A DNA stretch of 64,000 nt from Candidatus Zixiibacteriota bacterium. GTDB taxonomy: Bacteria; Zixibacteria; MSB-5A5; GN15; FEB-12. Every line of letters starts with the position of its first letter. Within the stretch, counting starts at the first letter, position 1. The notes under the pieces are model-generated. The model ran no database searches. It saw nothing but the letters and a program-made list of their open reading frames with translations, and was not told where the DNA came from. Both the position numbers and the translations under genes were made by a program. Where the stretch lies: positions 1 through 64,000 of the forward strand of contig JAJRXM010000006.1 in NCBI GenBank assembly GCA_024276275.1, written 5' to 3'. This document shows, in pieces, positions 33,779 through 43,025 of the stretch.

Positions 33779-36040
33779 TTAAAACGGTATTTGAATAAGA
33801 TATTCCGAATGATTATATAAATCAACGAATAAGTCCTCTGCCAACAGGTCTACATCTTCATTACCGGGAATATTTGTCTGTGCAATTTTTGAACAAATGA
33901 CCTTTTCATATTGTAAATCTTTCAAAGTGAGATAGTCGTGTAGTGATATGTTCCAACTTGAACCAATTATTAAAATTCGTTTAAGCTTATCATTAAACGG
34001 TTGTAAATTCTTTTGGGAAATTTTATCTACAAAGGTAATTTCATAACCTGTTGTTTTGAGTGAAAAACTGTTTTCATACAGTGAATAACCTATATCAAAA
34101 TCCTCAGATTCAAGTTCTTGTAAAACTTCTAATTTTATTGCTAGTAATCCCTCGACAGTATTTTTTATTTTGTCGATAAAACTATTTTGAAGGCTCTTCG
34201 GCAGATAGATACTATTTACTTCATACCTCTCCGCAATTCTAAGTAAGTCATCAATAGCCGAATAATCTGATTTGAGTACAATCAGTTTATCAATTTTCTT
34301 AATTTTTCTACTTTCTAGTTTCGGTATAATGATTTTTTCATCAATCAGATATGACTTCCCTTTGATACCGTTGATAATAAGATCAACTTCATTGTTTTCT
34401 ATATTCACAATCGCCATATTCCCTCCCGGAACAGTTGTACAAAGTACACTAATGTAATCATAACGATTCAAAGCAGTTATAGCTTGATTAATGGCGAATA
34501 TGTTTAAAAACACCAACATGACAATCAAAGTTTTTCGACGGTTTGTTTTAGAGAGCAGAGCAAACGGAGCCATAAACAAGACTATATATAGACAAATAAC
34601 CCCTATGATTGTCCAATCATACACCTTTATCATCGGCATAGAACCTGCCCCGAAAATATCAACTATATAAACGGTAAAAGTAAGCAGCAGATTTAAAAAA
34701 GCTCCGACAAAAAGCCCTAATAAAGGCAAAATAAAATCTGCCACGAGCAGAACCAAAACCCCTATTACTGCTGCCGAGACTAACGGTACAACAAATAGAT
34801 TAGCTATCGGAGATAACAAAGGTATCTGTTTGAAATAAAGCCCTATTAAGCCGAATGAAAATATCTGAGCAGTTAAAGAAATAAGAAACGGAAATAATAG
34901 AAATTCATACCATTTTTTCAGGTGGTGTTTTTCAAGTAAGATATTCAACTTAGGAACAACTAAAATTAAACCCCAGGCAATTACAAATGAAAGCTGAAAA
35001 CCTAAATCAAATAGTTGGGACGGATCATACAAAAGGATCAGAAAGGCAGCAACAGCAATAAGGTTTTGCAGTTGATACCTTCTTTCTACCAAGCCTGCCC
35101 CTAAAACCAACCCTGCCATAAGCGATGCCCGCAACACCGAAGGTTCTCCATAAGATAATAAAGAGAAAAGTATAACAACAGCCATCAAAAACAGAGCCCT
35201 CTTTTTTGTGTTCTTAAGAAGAGGATTAAACAAAAAACTAAAAAAAGTAATGACCAAAATAACATTTGAACCGGAAACTGCCAATAAATGTAATGTTCCG
35301 GAATCTTTAAAGCGTGTATATAATTCCGGAGGGATATCGCGAGTTTCACCGATTAAAAACCCTGAAGCTAATGCCGCCGAAACAGGTGAAAGGTTCCTAT
35401 AAAGACTCTTTGTAATAGCATTTCGTAATTGTTCAACAAGTGGAATTAAGGAATATCGACCTACCTTGTCATGTAAAACATTTAGTGGTGTAGTTAGATA
35501 GACAACTCCACAAATTTCTTTGTATCGCAAAAACCGATTATAATTAAATTCCTTTGAAAAGCTTTTCCCCTCAACCGCATATATCCGACCTTCAAGAACA
35601 AGATTATCTCCTCGTTGAAAAGAAGTTGTAAGACTGTTTATTTTTAAAAGAATTTTACCACGTACTGATACAGTCTTTACGTTTTCTAACGAATCAACAT
35701 CTATGGTCAGTTCCGTTCTTTCTGATTTTAATTCCGGCCAATCAGCAACTTTGCCATAAATAACATAGGTCGATTTACTGTCAATATAGTTTGATATATG
35801 ATTAGGTCCTGACTCATAATACATAGATGCAAACCGGACTCCCACAAACGATAACAGCCCAAGACCTATAGATATCAGTAGAAGTTTTTCTTTTTGAGAT
35901 TTATAACAGAATAAAGAACCGACAACAAACAGAACCAAAGAAAGAAAAAAGTAAGAGATGTCAAAACGATAATAATCAGCAACAAGAATTCCGGTTACAA
36001 CAAAAATCAAAAGAAACAACGCCGGAGATTTCTTAAACAT
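33779..36040 (-). CDS. comEC: ComEC/Rec2 family DNA uptake channel with degenerate C-terminal domain
   Basis: The inner-membrane channel for transforming DNA. The 753 residues include the N-terminal DUF4131-like region and the Competence domain (about 225-500: GFLIGETRDIPPELYTRFKDSGTLHLLAVSGSN, LFDLGFQLSF) with many membrane helices. The C-terminal 230 residues are where a metallo-beta-lactamase nuclease normally sits, but the GQGD and HxHxDH motifs are missing (KIDKLIVLKSDYSAIDDLL in the equivalent place). So the channel looks intact and the nuclease looks lost. It lies next to the pilus genes that would feed it DNA; murJ is 6 bases upstream. Confidence 0.88.
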   Translation of the reverse strand: MFKKSPALFLLIFVVTGILVADYYRFDISYFFLSLVLFVVGSLFCYKSQKEKLLLISIGLGLLSFVGVRFASMYYESGPNHISNYIDSKSTYVIYGKVADWPELKSERTELTIDVDSLENVKTVSVRGKILLKINSLTTSFQRGDNLVLEGRIYAVEGKSFSKEFNYNRFLRYKEICGVVYLTTPLNVLHDKVGRYSLIPLVEQLRNAITKSLYRNLSPVSAALASGFLIGETRDIPPELYTRFKDSGTLHLLAVSGSNVILVITFFSFLFNPLLKNTKKRALFLMAVVILFSLLSYGEPSVLRASLMAGLVLGAGLVERRYQLQNLIAVAAFLILLYDPSQLFDLGFQLSFVIAWGLILVVPKLNILLEKHHLKKWYEFLLFPFLISLTAQIFSFGLIGLYFKQIPLLSPIANLFVVPLVSAAVIGVLVLLVADFILPLLGLFVGAFLNLLLTFTVYIVDIFGAGSMPMIKVYDWTIIGVICLYIVLFMAPFALLSKTNRRKTLIVMLVFLNIFAINQAITALNRYDYISVLCTTVPGGNMAIVNIENNEVDLIINGIKGKSYLIDEKIIIPKLESRKIKKIDKLIVLKSDYSAIDDLLRIAERYEVNSIYLPKSLQNSFIDKIKNTVEGLLAIKLEVLQELESEDFDIGYSLYENSFSLKTTGYEITFVDKISQKNLQPFNDKLKRILIIGSSWNISLHDYLTLKDLQYEKVICSKIAQTNIPGNEDVDLLAEDLFVDLYNHSEYLIQIPF

Positions 36041-36046
36041 AGTTTT

Positions 36047-37612
36047 TTATTTTCTTTTAAACCGTGCTAAGAAATCGATTAAGATAGGTACTCGGAATAT
36101 AAATACAAAAATCAGATATAACAGGATTGCTGAAATAAGAGGTACAACGAGAACCTCGATTCTTATAAGAAGCTCTTGGGAACCGTCATACAATCTAAAC
36201 GGATTCAATTTTGCTATATAAAAAGCTAAAAATGATGCAATTGTTATTCTAAAAACAGAAAGAAACAATTTGCCAAAACCACAATTAATTCCTTTTTTAG
36301 GTAAATAATAAAGCAAAACAGCAAGGTTAGCTAATCCGGCAAACGATGTTGCCGCAGCTAATCCGGCAAAATTGAGCATTTTCACAAAAGGATAATAAAG
36401 AGCGATATTCACCACAACAGCAGTAAGAGATGCTCTCATAGGGATTTTTGAATCAGAATGAGCATAGAAAAACGGTACAACCACCCGTACTGCCGCAAAA
36501 GCTACCAGGCCATAAGAATAATGTAATAATGCAAGGGAAGTATTTTGTACATCAGTTGCTGTAAAAGCTCCCCAGGCAAATATCAATTCGACAATTTCTT
36601 TTCCCATAAAAGCTAAAAACATCGCCGAAGGAATTACTATAAACAGATTAAGACCAAACGTTTTTTCAAAAGTTGTATCTAACTTTTCCTTTTCACCTTT
36701 TGCCACCATTTCGGTAACATTTGGAAGAGCTACTGTTCCCAGAGCAACCGCAAACACACCGAGAGGAAAATGCATCAGCCGATAAGAGTAGCTTAAGAAT
36801 GAAATAGATCCTTCAATTAAAAATGATGCTACCAATGTATTTATCAGGATATTTATTCTTGATGCCGAAAGTCCGATTATCATCGGACCAAGTAATCTTG
36901 TTATTTTTTTGAAGTTTTCATCTAAAAAGTCAATTGTCGGTTTAAACCGATATCCGATTTTTAGTAAAACCGGTAATTGTATAACCAGCTGCCCTACCCC
37001 CCCGATTAACACCCCGACTGCCAAAGAATATATCGGTTGTGGAAAATAGGAATGAAACCCGATGACTGTTACTATAATCCCGAGATTAAAAAGAGCCGGT
37101 GATAATGCCGGTATTCCGAATTTTCCGAACGAGTTTAACATCTCCATCACAATAGCTGATAAATAGACTAAAAGCAGATAGACCATCATAATTCGGGTTA
37201 ATTCTACTGTCAGGTCAAATTTATCGGGAGTATCCACAAAGCCGTTGGCAAACATAAAAATCAACACAGGAGCAGCTATAATCCCCAGTAAAACAATTAA
37301 ACCGACCACCAGCAGAAGTGCGGTAAAGACAATATCGGCGATTCTAAATGCTTCCTTGTTGGAACCGTTTATGATTTTTTCTTTAAAAATAGGTATAAAT
37401 GCTTGTGAGAGAGCACCTTCGGCAAACATATCTCTCAGTAAATTCGGGATACGAAATGCTGTCACAAAAGCATCGGTAGCCATTGAAGCACCAAAATAAT
37501 ACGCCATAACCTGTTCTCTCACAAGTCCTAGGACACGTGAAAAGGCTGTTGATGAGGCAACCACCGAGGCTGAGCCGAGAATTGAATTTTTCTTTTCTTT
37601 ATTTATTGACAA
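36047..37612 (-). CDS. murJ: Lipid II flippase MurJ (MviN)
   Basis: Moves the peptidoglycan precursor lipid II across the inner membrane. The 521 residues have about 14 hydrophobic helices and the family hallmarks: FSRVLGLVREQVMAYYFGAS, DAFVTAFRIPNLLRDMFAEG, LSQAFIPIF. The start is probably TTG (TTGTCAATA) at 37610-37612, with a GGA about 10 bases upstream. This start overlaps the -35 box of the divergent rpsT promoter. comEC follows by 6 bases. Confidence 0.93.
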   Translation of the reverse strand: MSINKEKKNSILGSASVVASSTAFSRVLGLVREQVMAYYFGASMATDAFVTAFRIPNLLRDMFAEGALSQAFIPIFKEKIINGSNKEAFRIADIVFTALLLVVGLIVLLGIIAAPVLIFMFANGFVDTPDKFDLTVELTRIMMVYLLLVYLSAIVMEMLNSFGKFGIPALSPALFNLGIIVTVIGFHSYFPQPIYSLAVGVLIGGVGQLVIQLPVLLKIGYRFKPTIDFLDENFKKITRLLGPMIIGLSASRINILINTLVASFLIEGSISFLSYSYRLMHFPLGVFAVALGTVALPNVTEMVAKGEKEKLDTTFEKTFGLNLFIVIPSAMFLAFMGKEIVELIFAWGAFTATDVQNTSLALLHYSYGLVAFAAVRVVVPFFYAHSDSKIPMRASLTAVVVNIALYYPFVKMLNFAGLAAATSFAGLANLAVLLYYLPKKGINCGFGKLFLSVFRITIASFLAFYIAKLNPFRLYDGSQELLIRIEVLVVPLISAILLYLIFVFIFRVPILIDFLARFKRK

Positions 37613-37633
37613 ATTATTAATTCCGTGTATTTT
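37606..37633 (+). promoter_or_regulatory. Predicted sigma-70-type promoter of rpsT
   Basis: TTGACA (37606-37611), 16 bases, TATTTT (37628-37633), about 45 bases before the rpsT start codon. The -35 box covers the first bases of murJ on the other strand. Confidence 0.5.
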
Positions 37634-37677
37634 AATGGACTGAAATATTTTAACAAACCGACTTGAAAGGGTTTAGA

Positions 37678-37932
37678 TTGCCACAACACAAATCTTGTAA
37701 GAAACGGATGAAAACTTCTGAAAAAGAACGTCTCCGCAACCGCGGTTACCGTACGACTCTTCGTCATGCTATCCGTGATCTTCACAATGAAACAAACAAA
37801 GACGAAGCATTGAAACAATACAAACAAGTTTCTATACTTTTTGATAAGGCTGCTTCTTACGGTCTGCTTCACAAGAAAAACGCCGCTCGTAATAAATCTC
37901 GTTTGGCTAAATTCGTACAGACTATCTCTTAG
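37678..37932 (+). CDS. rpsT: 30S ribosomal protein bS20
   Basis: An 84-residue basic helical protein that binds 16S rRNA early in 30S assembly. It shows the S20 pattern PQHKSCKKRMKTSEKERLRN and DKAASYGLLHKKNAARNKSR. The frame also allows a TTG start at 37663. The TTG at 37678 is preferred because it gives the normal MPxHKS start and has GAAAGGG 6 bases upstream. E. coli rpsT also starts with UUG and is autoregulated by S20, so weak initiation may serve the same purpose here. Confidence 0.95.
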   Translation: MPQHKSCKKRMKTSEKERLRNRGYRTTLRHAIRDLHNETNKDEALKQYKQVSILFDKAASYGLLHKKNAARNKSRLAKFVQTIS

Positions 37933-37982
37933 TTCCATTGTGACTTATACCTCAAGCATAAATTGGGGTTGATATAAATACA

Positions 37983-38015
37983 AAAAGCTACATTAGATTT
38001 CTAATGTAGCTTTTC
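37983..38015. terminator. Bidirectional terminator between rpsT and the gene at 38039
   Basis: A perfect 14-bp stem, AAAAGCTACATTAG and CTAATGTAGCTTTT, with an ATTT loop. T runs on both strands serve the two converging genes. Confidence 0.88.
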
Positions 38016-38038
38016 TGATTTTAACTATCAACTATAAT

Positions 38039-38842
38039 TTATCGATTGAGTAAGTAGACTTTCCCCTGATAAATAGATGTTTTTTCCGCTTGTTCTCTTA
38101 ATAGTATTAATTCTCTCAAAAATACTTCTTTTTCAGCAGAAGAATTCTCGGCAATTAATGTAGAAACAGGAAAATCAATATAGAGAATTCTAACATCAGC
38201 ACCTACTTTTAGAATAGACGGCGGGAATAAGCAATTTTTCTGAGCTGCCAGCATTAAATCATCAATCGTAACTTCAGGTAATTCTATTGAAGCAGCAAAT
38301 TGATGAATTTTCATCAGGCTTTCAGAAAGCTCTTCTTTCTGATTAATCATTCGATAGCCACCGTTTTTTTCGATATATTCGAATAATTTTGAAACAGCTG
38401 TCGGGCATCCTTCACGAGTGGTAGGTATTGAATTCAGGAGATATTTTTTCTCCGACATCAACAAACGAACTGAATCTTTTTCGTTTGTATCGGAAGTTAC
38501 AGTCTGACACAAAACCTGACCAGAGTTACCGGTTAGAATTTCACCGAGATCATTTTCATCAAATGAATGTAATCCGATTACCTTCTGATAGATTTGTATT
38601 TGTTTTTTCTGAATAATCTGAACCGGAAGCAGTCTGATACCTGCCTGTAGGAGGGTATAAAATTCGGCCGATTCTTCTAAAAGCAAATAGGTACCGTCAG
38701 CTAAAGGTGTTACCAAAAAAGGGTGTCTTATATGTTGAATATCTTCAAACTCAACAGTATCAGTCGGAAATGCATTCCACTCGAAAGGACAAATAAGGTC
38801 AATCGGTAGAATTTTCATTGTTTGTATTAATTGTTTGTTCAT
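38039..38842 (-). CDS. ParB/SbnI-like protein, catalytic motif degenerate
   Basis: The N-terminal part (LPIDLICPFEW, then HPFLVTPLADGTYLLLEESAEFYTLLQAGIRLLPVQII) resembles the ParB/sulfiredoxin-fold family that includes the serine kinases SbnI and SerK. The C-terminal end (FPPSILKVGADVRILYIDFPVSTL, then YQGKVYLLNR) also fits a subgroup of that family. The usual DGxxR catalytic loop reads LEESAEF, so activity is doubtful. The start is taken as the ATG at 38842; an ATG at 38818 is also possible, and the longer frame to 38866 begins with GTG without a ribosome-binding site. It is a single gene between two terminator regions. Confidence 0.5.
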   Translation of the reverse strand: MNKQLIQTMKILPIDLICPFEWNAFPTDTVEFEDIQHIRHPFLVTPLADGTYLLLEESAEFYTLLQAGIRLLPVQIIQKKQIQIYQKVIGLHSFDENDLGEILTGNSGQVLCQTVTSDTNEKDSVRLLMSEKKYLLNSIPTTREGCPTAVSKLFEYIEKNGGYRMINQKEELSESLMKIHQFAASIELPEVTIDDLMLAAQKNCLFPPSILKVGADVRILYIDFPVSTLIAENSSAEKEVFLRELILLREQAEKTSIYQGKVYLLNR

Positions 38843-39006
38843 GATAGAAAATGTAAAAGCAAGCACCGTGCCGTAATAAAATGCGTTTGTTATCTAACTG
38901 AACAACATCAAGATAGAGATGTCTTGAGCTTATGTAACATCTACGATACTTTAGTAATTGTGAAGTACATTTCTATTTAGAAGTATAAAATGTGCAATAT
39001 ATTTCT

Positions 39007-41748
39007 TTAACGTACACAACCTGCCACAGGATTTGGACCGGCAGGTGCACCGAAGAGATAGCTGACATAATATACTAAGTCTGAGATATTGATTTCGCAC
39101 GACCCGTCTACATCAGCAGTATTAATATCCAGTGGTGAGATATTTGTAATAAAGAAATAATCGACAAGAGCTACAAGGTCGGCAATATTTAATACTCCAG
39201 AATTATCCAAATCTCCCGGTAACAGAGTTACAGTTTCACCGAAAAGAGAAGTCACATGATTTATAATATTCGCTGCTGATTCAGCAGTTAAAAAATAGAG
39301 TGGGAAAGCTAATAAGACTCTTTTTCCATTTGCTGTTTCATACATAATACCGCACGGTTCTCCCTCAACACTTGGGTCATCGGTTGCCGAGTCATATCGA
39401 TAGATTACTGTCGCTCCGCTTTTTGGTTGCAACTTCAGAATGTAAGGCAAATTACCTAATGGATTTGCAGAGTCTACTTGAACAGACGGGAACCCGTTCT
39501 CGCCAACTGCTCCTGCAAAGTCAAACGGATCATATTCTTCATAAGAAAGAAGTCCGAACTCTTGATTCAAAAAATGATTTTGAGGTATATTAGAGTTCAT
39601 CCAAAAACTCAGAGTTCTAAATCCTGACAAAAACATATTGTTATTATATGAAGTGTACCAAGTTAATGGAGTTTCATTGATAGGTATATACTTGATACTA
39701 AAATCATCATCAAAATAGAACATAGAGGAATATCTTCCTAAATTACTTTCTTGTAATTGGTCCGAAATTCCATTCATCTCGATAAGACTATACGGTTGTC
39801 CTCCGAAGATAGAATCAAAATATGCTACCTGTTCATCTTGTTGTGGAAAAGCCCCACCCGCAGCAATTTCATCAACAACTAAAATACCTCCATCAAAAGT
39901 AGCCGGGTATGATGAACTTTTATTTGAGAAATTAGATTCATACAAATCATTATCAACCGCTGTCACAAGATATTCATACTTTTTTTGACTGAAGGTATTC
40001 GTATCTACAAAAAATGTATCAGCAATATTATCAGCATATAGCTCCAAAAAAGAACCGTCGTTTCTGTATACACGGTAGCCAGCTAAGTCCCCCTCATTGT
40101 TTTTTTGCCATGTGACTAATATTGCATTTAATTCAGGATTAGCATTCATATTTCGAGGAGTACGTGGAACAATGTAAGGAGTGCCGTTTGATACAACAGA
40201 GTAAACAGCAGGATACCCATCAGGTATAGAACCGGTAACCGAGAAATAATATCTTTGCCCTTCAATAAGTCCATTAACTTTATAAGAACAATTACCTGAT
40301 GGAACAACAACAGAATCTGTTAGGGCATCAACAGCAGTACCATAGTAAATAACATAATCATACGCAGAGTTACAATCAGACCAAATAATTTCAAGTGATT
40401 GTCCGTCACCTACATCAACGACAGATTCGATAGCAGTCGGAAAAGCTGAATTTGCAACTACTCCGATAGCAGCAGCAGACATTCTTACAATATCGGTAAT
40501 ATATGGGAAATCCATTCGGGATGTTAAATCTAAATTAGTATGCCAACCTAAAGTATTAAAATCACTCTCCGCAGTATAACAAATATTAAATCCTTGCTGA
40601 TAAAATGACCAATGATCCGAAGAACCTCTTAGGGCGGCATCAACCGGAATTAGGCTAGTTACACGAGCGGCGGCATCTTTTGAGGCTTGTACATACCCGT
40701 CAATAGAACCACTCATTAGGTTTACATCCCAATAGGAATCATCTGTAAAACCGACCATATCAAAATTATACATAACCTCTATTTTTGTCGAATCGGCAAC
40801 AAATGCCGATGCTGCTGCATTTGAACCGACTAAACCTACTTCTTCAGCAGAAAAAGGCATAAAGATAATTGTTTTTCGAAGCGGGACTCCCGCCAGAATT
40901 CTTGCCAGCTCTAAAGTAACAGTAGTACCTGAACCGTTATCATCAGAACCGGGGGCAAAAACTAAAGGACTTTGAGGTTGTCCGTATACTATAGAATCGT
41001 AATGCCCACCGATTACTATTACTTTATCAGGTTCAGCATAGCCAAGTTTGACTGCCATGACATTATAATGAGTGCCGTCTCCCCAACTAAACGAAGGTGT
41101 CGTAATATCGGTATAACCCCAGTCTGTCAATTTTTGTACAATCCAATCTCTGACAGCAATTATTGAATCGCTCCAAATATACCGAGTTTGAAACCCTTCC
41201 AAACGAGTATTAATTGCTATAATAGAATCTAATGAGACTTTATCAGCGAGAGAATCAGTAGGAAAATCTAAGAGTTGAAGATAGGTAGAAACTGTTGGAG
41301 GAATATATGAAAACCTTATTTGTGTTTCATCGAGCTTTCTAAAAACATAACCGGATTGTTCTGCGGTGGCTTTTGATGTCGTTTGAGTTAAGTCTGTAAG
41401 ATTTAAATCATTTACGAGAGGGATAAAGTTCCCAAGTTTTTCTAATCGCAGAAAAGATTCCGTCGGTTTATCGGGAGGAAAGACAAGAGAGTAATCCGAT
41501 ATATTAACATCTTCTAAGAAAACTTCAAACTCAATACCTGCTCTTTGTAAGGTCTGTTGCTGTGATGTATTTAAGGATACTAAAAATTTATTTTCAGACC
41601 TTGAATGGGCGTTAGGCACAATTTGGTTTACTACCTGCACCTGGAAATTATTTTTGATTGTAAGATATGCTAAATCATCTGCTGAAACAGTTGATACTAT
41701 GAATAAAACAGCAAAACCTATATATTTTATTTTTATTAAAAGTGACAT
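39007..41748 (-). CDS. Secreted M28 family zinc peptidase with FN3 domains and dockerin-like tail
   Basis: The 913-residue exported protein has a signal peptide (about 1-23 from MSLLIKIKYIGFAVLF). The M28 domain (about 215-430) has all zinc ligands: IGGHYDS, GSDDNGSG, FSAEEVGL, YNFDMVG and LGWHTNLD. Two FN3-like modules (about 435-640) and a further beta-rich region follow. The C terminus is a pair of dockerin-like calcium loops: GDLDNSGVLNIADLVALVDYF and DVDGSCEINISDLVYYVSYLF. The ATG at 41748 has GGAG 5 bases upstream and is preferred over 41763. Probably an extracellular aminopeptidase. No cohesin is seen in the window. Confidence 0.88.
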   Translation of the reverse strand: MSLLIKIKYIGFAVLFIVSTVSADDLAYLTIKNNFQVQVVNQIVPNAHSRSENKFLVSLNTSQQQTLQRAGIEFEVFLEDVNISDYSLVFPPDKPTESFLRLEKLGNFIPLVNDLNLTDLTQTTSKATAEQSGYVFRKLDETQIRFSYIPPTVSTYLQLLDFPTDSLADKVSLDSIIAINTRLEGFQTRYIWSDSIIAVRDWIVQKLTDWGYTDITTPSFSWGDGTHYNVMAVKLGYAEPDKVIVIGGHYDSIVYGQPQSPLVFAPGSDDNGSGTTVTLELARILAGVPLRKTIIFMPFSAEEVGLVGSNAAASAFVADSTKIEVMYNFDMVGFTDDSYWDVNLMSGSIDGYVQASKDAAARVTSLIPVDAALRGSSDHWSFYQQGFNICYTAESDFNTLGWHTNLDLTSRMDFPYITDIVRMSAAAIGVVANSAFPTAIESVVDVGDGQSLEIIWSDCNSAYDYVIYYGTAVDALTDSVVVPSGNCSYKVNGLIEGQRYYFSVTGSIPDGYPAVYSVVSNGTPYIVPRTPRNMNANPELNAILVTWQKNNEGDLAGYRVYRNDGSFLELYADNIADTFFVDTNTFSQKKYEYLVTAVDNDLYESNFSNKSSSYPATFDGGILVVDEIAAGGAFPQQDEQVAYFDSIFGGQPYSLIEMNGISDQLQESNLGRYSSMFYFDDDFSIKYIPINETPLTWYTSYNNNMFLSGFRTLSFWMNSNIPQNHFLNQEFGLLSYEEYDPFDFAGAVGENGFPSVQVDSANPLGNLPYILKLQPKSGATVIYRYDSATDDPSVEGEPCGIMYETANGKRVLLAFPLYFLTAESAANIINHVTSLFGETVTLLPGDLDNSGVLNIADLVALVDYFFITNISPLDINTADVDGSCEINISDLVYYVSYLFGAPAGPNPVAGCVR

Positions 41749-41857
41749 GTTGACTCCAATCATATTCTTTTCGAATAGACGAAAATTCGAAGTAATTTGT
41801 TGTACAAACTATAATGTAATAAGAATATGTGGAAAAGCAAGGAGTGGAATTTAAAAC

Positions 41858-42370
41858 CTACAACTTTATCCCTTTTTGAAGGGACTTAAATTCAGCTTTT
41901 AATAGCTCATCCCGACTGAGGTTTAAGTCAACCGTTTTATCTTTAGGAATAGAAGGACAGTCAATTGTAGAATAGAGAGCTTGATTACTTTTCGGTTTAA
42001 TATAGCCAACCTGTATTGACATATTTTTCATATAGGAATCAAGCAGTTGTCTATAGGCAGTACCTTTTCTTAAAGAATCTGAATAAGATGTAAACGAGAC
42101 AACAAAGTGAGGATTTGAAGATAAGACTTGAACAGTTTTAATTTGTTCATCTACTAATTTCGTTTGCAAAAATTCAAGCAATGAGAAGAAAGTAGAAAAC
42201 TCCATCGTAAGAGCATTCCCCTCACCGATACAGCGAAAGATAACTCCCAGGTTTGGAATAGCAAAAGATATCAATCCATTAGCTACCCCATGTTTTTGCA
42301 AAACTAAATCTTGTTTTGGATATGTAAAAGAAGCAATAAAACACTTTGTAATTTTGTTTTGTTTGGTCAT
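41858..42370 (-). CDS. Conserved-looking hypothetical protein
   Basis: 170 residues, no signal peptide and no motif I recognise. The middle (IRCIGEGNALTMEFSTFFSL-like strands and helix, then IKTVQVLSSNPHFVVSF) looks like a small mixed alpha/beta domain, and the C-terminal 25 residues are charged. Codon use and composition match neighbours, so it is probably a real gene. It stands alone between the M28 peptidase and thioesterase genes. Confidence 0.5.
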   Translation of the reverse strand: MTKQNKITKCFIASFTYPKQDLVLQKHGVANGLISFAIPNLGVIFRCIGEGNALTMEFSTFFSLLEFLQTKLVDEQIKTVQVLSSNPHFVVSFTSYSDSLRKGTAYRQLLDSYMKNMSIQVGYIKPKSNQALYSTIDCPSIPKDKTVDLNLSRDELLKAEFKSLQKGIKL

Positions 42371-42489
42371 AGAGATATATAAAGCAATCTATATGCCAAT
42401 ATAATGTCGTTACTTAAGCACTCTTATTTCAACAAGTTATAGACTACGAATCTACTACACATTTACAACCATGAAACAGACTGTCAATA

Positions 42490-42921
42490 TTAGTCTATTG
42501 ATTTCATCAATTGTGCTTTAAAAGTATCATTTGCCTTGATATATTTTCCTGTAGCGGAAGCATATAAAACATTGTCATCATCTCTGAGTTCACCTTCGGT
42601 ATAATACAGTTTCCCTTTTTGATTAATCAGAGACCCGGTAAATCTTAATTTTGTACCTATTTGTACAGGACGTTTATATTTAATTGTCATCTCAGCAGTA
42701 ACTGCAATAATTTCTTGTGCTAATAATACTTTTATCATGACCTCATCTAATAAAGATGCAATCACTCCCCCGTGATATATGTTATTATATCCTTCAAAAT
42801 TATCTGTAGCGACAACATCGGTGAAGGCATTTTCTCCATCAAAGAAAAATTTTGCCTTTAATCCTCCAATATTTTTTTCACCGCAAACAAAACAATTTTT
42901 ATATCTCAATATTTCTTTCAT
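42490..42921 (-). CDS. PaaI-type hotdog thioesterase
   Basis: A 143-residue hotdog-fold protein with the PaaI pattern: CFVCGEKNIGGLKAKF, NIYHGGVIASLLDEVM (helix with the catalytic Asp/Glu region) and AEMTIKYKRPVQIGTKLRFTG. It hydrolyses acyl-CoA or acyl-ACP; the substrate is unknown. The open frame runs upstream to 43065, but that part overlaps the terminator and the end of the lipoprotein gene and does not read as protein. The ATG at 42921 gives the family's usual start. Confidence 0.82.
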   Translation of the reverse strand: MKEILRYKNCFVCGEKNIGGLKAKFFFDGENAFTDVVATDNFEGYNNIYHGGVIASLLDEVMIKVLLAQEIIAVTAEMTIKYKRPVQIGTKLRFTGSLINQKGKLYYTEGELRDDDNVLYASATGKYIKANDTFKAQLMKSID

Positions 42922-42970
42922 GATATAAAGTAACAGAAGAGACTCTAAAGAGTCAACAATTAGGCAAAAA

Positions 42971-43003
42971 AAAGTCCGCCTATTATAAAAATAGTCGGAC
43001 TTT
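42971..43003 (-). terminator. Rho-independent terminator after the lipoprotein gene at 43026
   Basis: A 13-bp stem with one mismatch, AAAGTCCGCCTAT and ATAGTCGGACTTT, loop of 7. On the minus strand it is followed by a run of seven T. It separates the lipoprotein gene from the thioesterase gene. Confidence 0.88.
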
Positions 43004-43025
43004 ATAATATATAATATTTTATTTT

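Noticed and set aside
37603-37938. 111-codon minus-strand frame over rpsT
   Set aside because: Antisense to the clear bS20 gene; the open frame follows from its codon use.
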